Shown: in pieces, positions 52,775 through 62,800 of the stretch
How positions within the stretch are numbered: the stretch's first letter is position 1
Layout of the letters: each line of letters begins with the position of its first letter
DNA from: Pseudevernia furfuracea
Taxonomy: Eukaryota > Ascomycota > Lecanoromycetes > Lecanorales > Parmeliaceae
Direction of reading: 5' to 3'
DNA length: 64,000 bases
Assembly (NCBI GenBank): GCA_022315425.1
Contig: JAIUPT010000028.1
Location: 1,178,001-1,242,000 of the forward strand
Made by a program: the position numbers and the translations under genes
Notes under the pieces: generated by a model
What the model saw: the letters and a program-made list of their open reading frames with translations, nothing else
What the model was told of the DNA's origin: nothing
Database searches by the model: none

Positions 52775-53698
52775 TGGGTGCAACAGGATAACACAAGGTC
52801 AAAGTTGCAATTTACGTGGCGAACGATGCATGGGACACGTTGTAGCGCAGAGCCGGGCAGGCAGTTGAGGTGTGAATAGTAGTCAGGAGCAATAGAGCAC
52901 AACTTGGGAATCTGCATTTGAAGTGATGACAGGGTGCCCATGCGACTACCCTGTGCTGGCGCCGCGCTCTCGGTTTCCTAGAGCCGGAAGCGAGAAAAAG
53001 GCTGGGGTTTCCTAGGTACTGCACGCCTGCTCTGATGGTGTGCAGCTGTCAAGTGCCATACAATCAAATGTTGCGCATGGCACACGCAAGCTTCCATAAG
53101 GATTTGGACGGTGAAGGTCTTGGTGCCTGTAGTTACTGCTTTTGACCCTTGGATAGAAAGGGGTGTCGGGGGATAGTAAGCCGGATACCGCTCGCTGTCC
53201 TGTGCTCGGATCAAGCCGGTCGGATTGTGTCATGCTAGCCTACTTACTTAAGGTAGGCAGCACGCGGCGGTAATGGTAAAAGTAAGGGAACATGCTCTCT
53301 CTCGTTCCATGACATGCATGACCGGTGGAAGAAAGAGAAGCGGAGAAGGATGGGATCATCAACGGCGGCGTTGATTTGTTTGATTGGTGCCCGGTGGACT
53401 TTTTTGGTTGTGGTGTGGCCGTTTATTTTTCTCGGCGACCGAAGTCGGATTCGCTGCGTACTTCAATGATGGACTTTCCACCGACATATTTAAATACGTT
53501 GACAAGAGTAGACTTTGGAAGAGAAATATATCACTTCTTTTACTTCTTTACTTTTTTTACCTCTTCCACCGCAGCATTTGGAGTGTGTTTCGAAGCACAA
53601 TTTGTTATTTTTTTCAGAGCAAACTCTACCAACCGGGTATTCTTTTTACTTTACACATCTCTCATCTCGCAGCCGCATCTTATTAGCCACAAGCCAAG
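52775..53698. other. Intergenic region between PKC1 and the SNG1-like gene
   Basis: 924 bp. T-rich close to 53530-53650 just before the next start codon, as in many fungal promoters. No coding feature. Confidence 0.4.
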
Positions 53699-55570
53699 AT
53701 GTCGGACCCGGATTACCCTAACCAAATGAGGTCTAGCCCCGGGCCAATATCCGGGAATAGCATCGTTCGTCATTTTTCGGATAAAGTGATGCAATCGACG
53801 AGTAGTCGGCTCGAACATTATTCTGCCCAGAGGGCTCAAGATGCTCGTGATGCATTGCCTCTGATCGAGACACATAAACGTCATTCCAGCAGACCAGCCA
53901 GCTCTTATCCCTCTCCCACTTCTCCTTCGCCTTCCTATCAACCCCATCAGCTCATTGCTGTTTGCCTCAATCACATGGCTGGCAGAGATTGCGAGCATTG
54001 TCGCAACCTTGACCGCTCCTTGGGTCGCAGTCGCCCGCAGCGTTCGCCGGATTCGAATAATACATTAGGATATCAGGAACAGAACAATGGCCAGCAGCGT
54101 CACAGTAGTGCCTCTCGCCATGACGAAAAGCAGGAAGATGGAGGTGAAAAGGGGGGCGAGCAAGGCTCGCCACCCGTCGTTGGCTTCTGGCACTCGAAGC
54201 TAGGAAAACTGAGACTGGAATTGCTGGGCTTGTGGGCAAGGACAAGTAAATGAGCATCCCCGCCTCAGTCAAAGACCTCCGCTAATTCTTGGGCAGCTTT
54301 AATACTCTGTGTCTTCATTCTCCTAGTCATGAGTATGTACTGGGCGGTACTGTTCAACGTGGAACAAAACATGTCCTCCCTCGACGTGTTTGTTGTGGAT
54401 TTCGATGGTACTCAAGCACCGTATACGGGAATCACGCCTCTAGTTGGTCCATTGATCACCCAAACCACCGAAAAAATGATATCGTCTGGACAATCCGGGG
54501 GCCATTTGGGTTTCATGACCATGGATCCAGCCCTTTTCAACAACGACCCAATGCAGGTCCGGCAAGCTGTGTTTGACTTCAAGGCCTGGGCAGCAATCGT
54601 TATCAATGCAAATGCTACGGCGCTTCTCCAACAAGCCGTACAGCAGGGCAACGCCAGTTACGAACCTTTGGGAGCCTGTCAAACCATCTGGGTGGAAGCT
54701 CGAGATCAAGATACCGTTTATGATTACATCCTTCCCTCCCTGACGAGCCTCCAGACCGAAATTACCTCCACCTTCGGCCAGATGTGGACGGGCATGGTCC
54801 TCAAAAACACGAGCATCCCAATCACCAACCTCCAAGCGGCACCGCAAGCACTCAGCCCAGCAATCGGCTTCTCAATGTTCAGTCTCCGCCCCTTCAACCC
54901 TCCCGTCACCACACCAGCAGTCACAATCGGTCTCATCTACCTCATCATCATCGCCTTCTTCAGTTTTACCTTCTTCCTGCCCATCTACACCAAACTCGTC
55001 ACACCAGGAGGGCACCCGACCATCAAGTTCTGGAAATTCATCATCATCCGCTGGATGGGCACGGTGCTAGCTTACTTCTTCATGTCCCTAGCCTACTCTT
55101 TCATCTCTCTCGCCTTCCAAATCCCCTTCGACAACCCCACTGCTCCGGGCACAATGGTCGCCAATACCCCCTCCGCTTACGGCAAAGGCACATTCGTCGT
55201 CTACTGGATGATCAACTTCGTCGGCATGATTGCCCTCGGTCTCGCTTGCGAGAACGTAGCCATGGCCATCGGGCAACCGTGGACGGCCATGTGGCTGATC
55301 TTCTGGGTCATCACCAACGTGGCGACTGCCTTCTACTCCCTGGACTTGGCGCCCAAATGGTACTACTGGGGTTACGCGTGGCCGTTGCATAACATCGTCG
55401 AAGCGTCGAGGAGCACGTTGTTCGATTTGCACTCGAGGATCGGGCTCAATTTCGGGGTGCTGTTCGTCTGGTGCGCGGTCAACACCATGCTGTTCCCTTT
55501 CGCGTGCTATCTCATGCGCTGGAAGACGATGAGGGCGAAGAGGAAGGGGGCGGAGGCCAAGAAGAGTTGA
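53699..55570 (+). CDS. SNG1/DUF3533-family membrane protein
   Basis: Two exons, 53699-54245 and 54297-55570, give 606 aa. The N-terminal 180 residues are hydrophilic and Ser-rich. Splicing forms a first membrane segment, TLILCVFILLVMSMYWAVLF, followed by an external domain (VVDFDGTQAPYTGITPLVGP, GACQTIWVEARDQDTVYDYI) and about five more membrane segments (IGLIYLIIIAFFSFTFFLPI, RWMGTVLAYFFMSLAYSFIS, FVVYWMINFVGMIALGLACE, KWYYWGYAWPLHNIVEASRS). This layout and the W-rich end are those of the family of yeast Sng1, involved in nitrosoguanidine resistance and lipid-asymmetry/drug tolerance. Specific role unknown. Confidence 0.9.
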
Positions 55571-56170
55571 TCCGGCGTCGGGGGATGTTCTGACGGGCGG
55601 GTTTCACGAACGTAACGATATGGCATTGCTCCCCCCTGCATAGCGTTTCAATTTGGCGTTTCGGGCGTTTCGTGAGGGGGATCGAGTTAGACACAGACGC
55701 AGATACTTTGTAATGGATACCAAAGGCAGGCAGCTAGCTTCCGGCTCAACCTGTATATGGAACCTTGCTGTGAAAAGAACCTCGTTTCTGAGAAGTTTGG
55801 GGGTTATTCAGTCCCCAGGTCTGGGTTTGTTACGTAGCCAGGCAGCCATTAATGTAGAGTACCTACCTGTGTTCGTGGTTGGGGTTTTTGGCCGGATCAC
55901 CTTCCGAGGGGAAACGATCCCTGGATATACATACGGTATGCCGAAAACAAAAAGGCCAGGTTTGCTCCCTTGTTGAGAACACTCCCACTTGCTTTCACTA
56001 GGCTTTTCTATGGTACAGATGCGGCGAACCTAGAAGTGCCCTGAGCCTGGGCTCTCTCGAAACGACCTTTTCTGCCCCATCCATCCATCCTCTCCTTTCC
56101 CTTCTTCTTCTTCTCTCTGCTTCTTCTTCTCTCTGCTTCTATCCGTCCGTCCCCTCCTTCAACCCGGAGC
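55571..56170. other. Intergenic region between convergent genes
   Basis: 3' flanks of the SNG1-like gene and RIP1, including a TTCTTCTTCTCTCTGC direct repeat near 56104-56140. No gene seen. Confidence 0.4.
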
Positions 56171-57174
56171 TCATCCGATCACCACCTTCTCGTCCTCTGG
56201 GAATTCATACTCCGGCACCGCCAGGTTCAGCGGCGCCGGGCCCTTTCGCGCGCGCCCGGAGATGTCGTAGTGCGAGCCGTGGCAGGGGCAGAACCAGCCG
56301 CCGAAGTCGCCGGATTCGCCAATCGGGACGCAGCCGAGGTGGGTGCATACTCCTGTTGCCATGGAAAAGGGGTAAGAGGTTAGCTTGCCGGGGTCCCGGA
56401 AATGGTGAGGATGACCGGGAAAACGGGGGGGAAGCGTACCCAGCATTATCAGCCACTCGGGCTTCTTCACGCGGTCAGAGTCCGGTTGCGGATCCCGTAG
56501 CGATTCCCACTTTGTGTCTTCGGCTTCTTTGATCTCGTCGGCGGTGCGGTGGCGGATGAAGACGGGCTTGCCGCGCCATTTGATGATGACCTGTTTCGCG
56601 GGCGATTTCAGTACCGTTGCTCTGCAGCGGTCGGTGTGGATGGGGAAAAGCATACGTTTTTGCCCTCCGGTATGGCAGCAAGGTCGATCTCGACCTTGGC
56701 TTGCGCGAGCACGTCGGCGGAGGCGGACATGTTGACGAGGAAATCTGCATTCGGGCCCAATTGTCAGCCATTGCGTCCTCCGACTTTCCTATCATACCCC
56801 AACAACATCTTCCGAGGCTCCCTTGGATCTAATCGCGAATGTTCACCTTGCACCGTAGCCTTTGCCCCCGCCGCCGTCAATAGCCCCATGCCCCCAACCA
56901 TGAAATATTGAAACGTCTTATTCGACGTCTCGCCCTTCTTGCTCATGTAATTGGCAAAACTCGGTATCTTCGTTGTAGGATTCTCGTCGCGGTTTTTGAA
57001 GGGTGATTCGAAGCGTGGTGTTTGTTCATATTCCCCGGAGTGACGTTCGACGATGTCGGCTTTGCACCGCCGTTGTTGGGTGGCAGCGAGGATCGAGGGG
57101 GTAATGGTGGATGGGACATGCTGCCGTGGGCATAGGCGCAGCAGAGTGCTGCGAGCTGCTGGGAGTGGGGGCAT
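56171..57174 (-). CDS. RIP1: Rieske iron-sulfur protein of cytochrome bc1
   Basis: Four exons, 57174-56847, 56744-56656, 56590-56440 and 56352-56171, give 249 aa. The start is the ATG at 57174 (MPPLPAARSTLLRLCPRQHV, a basic presequence for mitochondrial import). Then come the hinge/transmembrane region (KTFQYFMVGGMGLLTAAGAK, DFLVNMSASADVLA), the VIIKWRGKPVFIRHRT fold and the 2Fe-2S site: Cys192 and His194 in CTHLGC, Cys211 and His214 in CPCHGSHYD, with Cys197-Cys213 forming the disulfide. The protein carries electrons from ubiquinol to cytochrome c1 in the inner mitochondrial membrane. Complete; ends in EDEKVVIG. Confidence 0.96.
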
Positions 57175-57501
57175 TTTAGGAGAAGTGGAGAGCTTGAACA
57201 CAATGGAGATTTCGGTGACGCATGGGGCTCGAGGTTGTATGGGAAATGAAAAATACGGCGCTAGAGTAGCGCTATCTCGCCGTCCCAATTCCACGCTGAA
57301 GGTTCTATCACGCACGACACCGCCGTCTCATCTTCATTGTCAGCGAACAGATTGACTCAGGATGTGGTTATTTGCGCGAAAACTTTCGTCACAGGAGACT
57401 TGGGAAGGCTGGCTTCCCGGAGTCTCGCTTGATTCCATTTCATCAGGTTGAGAGTGAGTACGAGCTACAGCTACAACAGATCCTTTTCTCCTGCCTTCAC
57501 C
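57175..57501. promoter_or_regulatory. Divergent promoter region, RIP1 / PAN6
   Basis: 327 bp between the two start codons; no motif singled out. Confidence 0.35.
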
Positions 57502-58572
57502 ATGCGACTACGGATCAAGATCACCAGGCCTCGTAAGCTCACAGGATTCGTTCGAGTCACCTCGATACCAAGTCTCCGTCATCTGCGCCGTAGAGCGCTG
57601 CTCGCAGGAAACACAGTGGGCTTTGTGCCAACGATGGGCGCTCTTCACCAAGGCCACCTGGCACTAATACGACAAGCTGCGAGAGAGAACGACCAAGTCT
57701 ACGTTTCAATCTATGTCAATCCTACGCAATTCGGCGTCAACGAGGATCTCAGCTCATACCCTCGGACCTGGGACGCTGATAAAGTCAAGCTAGCGGCATT
57801 GTCAAAGGAGTTCAAAAATGACAACCAAGTAGGCCACATGAGTGTTGTATTCATGCCTAGGACAAGGGATATGTATCCGGGCCCGCCTCCAAGCTCCGAG
57901 GTCGACGGTCAGGGATCCTTTGTGACCATCACGCCTTTGTCATCGAAACTGGAAGGTGCTTCGAGGCCAGTCTTCTTCCGTGGTGTTGCAACAGTCTGCA
58001 TGAAACTTTTGAACATTGTGCAACCCGAAAGGGTGTACTTCGGGCAAAAGGACATTCAGCAGACATTTGTCGTCAAGCGGATGGTGCAGGATTTTCATAT
58101 GAACACTGAGGTGCGTGTCGGCTCGACGATCCGGGAACAAGATGGTTTGGCTATGAGCTCTCGCAATGTCTATCTTGGAGAACGTAGACGCAAAGTGGCA
58201 CTGGTGCTATTGGATTCGTTCAAGGAGGTTCAGAAGGTCTTCGCCAGAGGAGCTAGGAAGAGGCGGTTCTTGTACAATGCAGCGATCGAAAAACTGTCCG
58301 CTGTGGAAAAACAGCAGTACGCCTTGCCGAGACGAAAGCGTGTAAGATTCGAGATTGACTACATCTCGATCGCAGATCCTGACACCATGGAGGAGTTGGA
58401 AGAGGTGGATTCGGAGCGCGGAGCCATACTGAGCGGTGCTATCAAAATGCTTCCTCTCGAGGAGCCTCAGGAAGGAGAGGATAGTGGCCTTGGTGGAGGG
58501 ACTTCGACCGTAAGATTGATCGACAATATACATCTGGAGCTCCTGTCGGCTAAGGTTGGATACATACCATAG
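57502..58572 (+). CDS. PAN6: Pantoate-beta-alanine ligase (pantothenate synthetase)
   Basis: Single exon, 356 aa from the ATG at 57502; the frame extends further upstream only with non-ATG codons. It joins pantoate and beta-alanine with ATP to give pantothenate, the CoA precursor. Hallmarks: FVPTMGALHQGHLALIRQA (HIGH-like ATP site), VSIYVNPTQFG, GVATVCMKLLNIVQPERVYFGQKD, QQTFVVKRMVQDF, and the KMSKS-like region IREQDGLAMSSRNVYL. The C-terminal IDYISIADPDTMEELEEV is the usual beta-alanine-side domain. A 16-residue-plus insertion rich in charged residues (EEPQEGEDSGLGG) lies near the end. Convergent with POP4, stop codons 44 bp apart. Confidence 0.94.
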   Translation: MRLRIKITRPRKLTGFVRVTSIPSLRHLRRRALLAGNTVGFVPTMGALHQGHLALIRQAARENDQVYVSIYVNPTQFGVNEDLSSYPRTWDADKVKLAALSKEFKNDNQVGHMSVVFMPRTRDMYPGPPPSSEVDGQGSFVTITPLSSKLEGASRPVFFRGVATVCMKLLNIVQPERVYFGQKDIQQTFVVKRMVQDFHMNTEVRVGSTIREQDGLAMSSRNVYLGERRRKVALVLLDSFKEVQKVFARGARKRRFLYNAAIEKLSAVEKQQYALPRRKRVRFEIDYISIADPDTMEELEEVDSERGAILSGAIKMLPLEEPQEGEDSGLGGGTSTVRLIDNIHLELLSAKVGYIP

Positions 58573-58616
58573 CGTTGGAAATCGGTGCAAAGTAGGCCAG
58601 CGCTGGCAAGATCTCA

Positions 58617-59403
58617 TTATAGATCATTCATGTTCCTCTGCTTGAACTTTTTGGTTGCTCGGTCTGGAGCCCTATTCTCGAACTGTGATCCGTGTAGTTC
58701 GAACACCAGTTGTGCCGGTCCGTGCTTCGCTTCTGCCTTGGCAGCCTCCTCCTCGTTCAGGATCTGGGTTGATTCAGGTTGTGGAATCTCGAATCGGAAG
58801 ATCGTATGCTTTTTCGGTATGGCTAGAACAGTCGAGATCGTCAGTTCTGAATCCCCGTTCGTCTATTGATGAAGTCTTACTCTTGAGCTCATTCTTTTTC
58901 GTAATGATCTGGAACGTGAACTTCGTATCCCTAACCACAATTCCAGCCAGTCCCACCATTCCCATGCATTTGCTTCTCACAACCGTAACCTCTGCTCCAT
59001 GGTAGTCTGCACTTGCGAGCTTACTTCCAGCGCTGTTCCCAGTAACGAAAGCCCTCTCATCCATTTTCATACCCAATACTTCCCACATGTATCCCACCCA
59101 CATCCTATGCAACGGCACATATATCTCGTACTTCTTCGCAGTATCGGGGATCTCGTAGATGCCAGAATCCCGTTTCTCTTTCGCTGACAAAGGCTTCACC
59201 TTTTGGCGTCGCTGCGACTTCTCTTTCTTTCGAAGGCGCTGGATGCGGCGTTTGGCTCGGGCATCTTGAGATGTGCGATCTGGAGATGTAGGGCGGAGGT
59301 GGAGTGGCTTGTGAAGGACTTTGTCGACAAAGATAGAGGCGGCGAGTGGGGCAGGGTGGGCTTGGGTTAAGAGATCATGGGCGATGTGCTTGTAGTTCGC
59401 CAT
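58617..59403 (-). CDS. POP4: RNase P/MRP subunit POP4
   Basis: Two exons, 59403-58881 and 58822-58617 (intron 58 nt), 242 aa. Pop4 (Rpp29) is a protein subunit of the tRNA- and rRNA-processing ribonucleoproteins RNase P and MRP. The basic N-terminal segment is followed by the Rpp29/UPF0086 fold: YVPLHRMWVGYMWEVLGM, LASADYHGAEVTVVRSKCMG and GLAGIVVRDTKFTFQIITKK. Splicing gives TIPKKHTIFRFEIP and LHGSQFENRAPDRATKKFKQ at the end. Length is normal. Confidence 0.92.
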
Positions 59404-59863
59404 TAGGATACTGACAAGCTGTCTGTATTTGCGTCGTGCAGAAAACCCGATTGCTCGGACCTCAAAGTGCCAAGCAAAGGCTAGAACGCTAACAGCCTAA
59501 CGTACTAGCAGGGGTTCGGGTAAAGTAAGGTAGCTAAGGTGGTACCTTAGAGACTAGAGTACGCGAAACGCGTCATTAAGTTTTCTTGAAGCGCAACGTC
59601 GTCTGGACCTTCAAGCAGTCAATATAATCCAAAGGATAGCACATATCATCACTGCAGCGCAATATTTCTAGGGGAATTACACGATCCACATCTGTGAAAT
59701 TGCTTGCTTTCAATGCAACAATCTTGGAAAAGTGCTGAAAATTGGCGGGAAATTCCTCCTTCACTTGTCGCCAGAAAGTGAAACTCACTTACAGCACCCA
59801 TCCTTTGGTAACTTCAACCCTTTCCCTTTAGTCCTTCATCCCTTTTTCAACATTCGCACTCAC
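59404..59863. promoter_or_regulatory. Divergent promoter region, POP4 / SNF2 gene
   Basis: 460 bp. AAGGTAG/AAGGTACC motifs are clustered near 59515-59545. No coding feature, although the SNF2 frame stays open upstream of its ATG. Confidence 0.35.
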
Positions 59864-62800
59864 ATGGAGGACAGATCTTGGGCTCATCATAAGATGCAGT
59901 TGGATTCCCCACAATCGCAATGGCCAGCAACACCCACGGCAGCATTCCGCCCCCTTGATCCTCAACTCAGTATCCAGACTCAGACTCCACGTTCAACCAC
60001 CGCGTCACAAATACTTGCAGCGTTCTCTCCAAGACCCCAACCGAAAAGTTCACCTTCGTCAGACGTTGTTTCTCCTCAGAAATTTCCGATCGCCATGGAA
60101 GGAAAACGAAGCTCCCGTAGAAAGGAGCAGATCTCATACGAGATATCAGATGACTCAGACAACCCTGACACCTCGTCATCGCTCGACTCTACATTCTCTA
60201 CGCCTCAGAAGCAGCAGGCCTCTCGGAAGAGGGTGAGCATTGTTGATCTTGAAGATGAGCTCGAAGAAATTGAGCCACCGAAAACTCCACCCCCTCGTCT
60301 CTCATCTGCAGGGCATGCATTACGTCAACCTAGCGAACTCGCTCTGTCCTTACGAGCACAGGAAAATGGTGATAGGCGTATTGCCAAGAAGAGAAAGATC
60401 ACAAAGAGTCGTTCCAAACCAAAATCTACAATACAACCCTCAGCTCCTAAAACAACACGTCAGGAACTTCGAGAATATGTCAATACTGAGACAGCCGGAA
60501 AGAGATCAAATTTCTTTGTGGCTAAGAAGGACCTCTTCTTACCTTTACTCCCTGAAGGCAACCACGTCCAGCGTCTTGTGGCTCAATGTCAACAAAACGG
60601 GAAGAGGGAGGAGGATTTGAGCGTACCTTATGAAATCATTGAATGTCAGCCTGTAGGGTAAGCATAGTCTCTTCTCCAAAAGCGGGATTCGCTAATTATT
60701 CTGCAGAGTCAAGGCGGACATGAAGCCCTATCAGTTACTGGGCTTGTCTTTCCTGGTTTATCTACACAGAAATGGACTATCTGGTATTCTCGGTGATGAA
60801 ATGGGTCTCGGAAAGACCTTACAGACGCTATCCTTGATCCAGTACCTGAAAGAGAGTCGGAAGCTTTCGACCCCGACTGACGAGCTTCGACCTTGTCTCG
60901 TTGTATGTCCCTTGAGCGTCCTCAGCTCATGGATGGCTGAATCTCGACGATGGACTCCTGGTTTGAAAGTTTTGAGATTCCATGGATCTGTACATGAGCG
61001 CGACCGACTGAAGCGGATAGCCATGGGCGATGTGGATAATTTCGGGAACGAGACCAGAGTAGCGCGCAAAAAGAAGAACGATCGCCGCACTGCTACTGGT
61101 AAGCCTATCATTGATTTGGATTCCGAAACGGACGATGCTCAGGACGAGCGTGGCGTTGACCTCATCGTTACAACCTACGAAGGGTATTTAGCCGAGCAAG
61201 GCTGGTTTAAGAAGGCATTCCTCTGGAGCTACGTCGTACTTGACGAAGGACACAAGATCAAGAATGACCTCAGCTTGGTTTCCAAAGCGCTCCAAGGATT
61301 GGGCGCAGAGTACCGCTTGATTCTGACAGGAACACCGTTGCAGAACAATTTGGTCGAACTATGGGCCTTGCTCCATTGGCTCTATCCCGAGGTTTTCACG
61401 GAGAAGACCGCCGAGCTTTTCAAGTCCTCGTTCAACCTCACCAAGGGACAAGTCAGTACCAAGGTACGTACATTTCGGAGTAAATTCTTCCTTTTTGGTC
61501 GCAAATTGAGGCCACACTCCATATTTCGGGAGCAGAAAACTCCGTAGATCCTCCGAAGTTGTCTTTTGAACTAGTGAAATGCCATTTTTCGGCAGCGAAA
61601 CGATCTTTTTGCTTTTCTACTGTGTCTCGTTTTTCGGTCTTTTACCCAAAAAATCAACAACACTGACTCAGAAATCTGCGTAGGTTATGGACGATGCACG
61701 GCGCTTGCTTGAGATAATCATGCTTCGTCGTATGAAGACTAGCCCTGGAGTGGATCTCAATCTTCCACCAAAAACCGAAGTGCTACTATATGTTCCACTA
61801 ACCCCTATGCAGAGGTTTTGGTATATGAGGCTATTGACCCGCGCTGACAAAGGACTTTTGGAGGAGTTATTTCAAGGTGCCCAACAAAAGGAGGCCGTTG
61901 CTCTCAACCGGGAGGCGCAGGAGGGTGGTATGTACATTTAATTCTTCCTTTTCGAACCACTTCACGGGTTGCGAGACTGGTTCCAGGAGCAAGGACTCTC
62001 AGTACCCTTTCGAGCTGTCTCGTTGCCCGGGGTTTGTCTTAAAGAAGGATTGCTGACTCGGAATTCTTGATAGGCATTCTACAAGAAAAGGATATCGAAG
62101 AGCTAGAAGCATTGGAGAACAAAGCATACGGAGGGGAAGCGACCGCTGAATGGGAAGAGAGCAAAGAAATCATGCGCCAAGCCCTTCAGCACGAACAGCA
62201 GGACGAAAACAAGCATCCAGCGTGGAAGAAGCTAATGAACCTACTGATGCAATTGAGAAAGGTGTGTCTGTCCAGAACGAGGTGACGAAGTCTAGCTGAT
62301 CTGACCAAGTGCTGCAATCATCCATATATTCTTCCTCACGCAGAGCCTGAACCGTACTACATCGGCGAACATGTAATACATGCCTCAGCCAAATTTATCG
62401 TACTTGATAAGATCATCGATGAGTTGGTCGTGAAAGAAAAGAAGAAAGTCCTCATCTTCTCTGGCTTTACTCGTATGCTGGACTGCTGCGAAGACTTCTT
62501 GCACCTCCGCGGCGCTGGAGAGCAATTCAAATACGTCAGACTCGATGGATCCACTTCCCGTGGTATGTACATTCCCCGGGCAACACTTTGTGTGTCGCGA
62601 GACTTGTTCCTGGCGCAATACCCCTTCGAGCTGTCTCATCACTCGTGATATTGCCTGAAAGAAGGTCTGCTGACTCTAGATTATTTAGCGAGACGGAACC
62701 TTGGTATACGCATGTTCAATATGGAAGGTTCCGATTATCGGGTTATGCTGATCTCGACTCGTGCTGGCGGCTTGGGTATCAACCTAGCTACAGCATCGGA

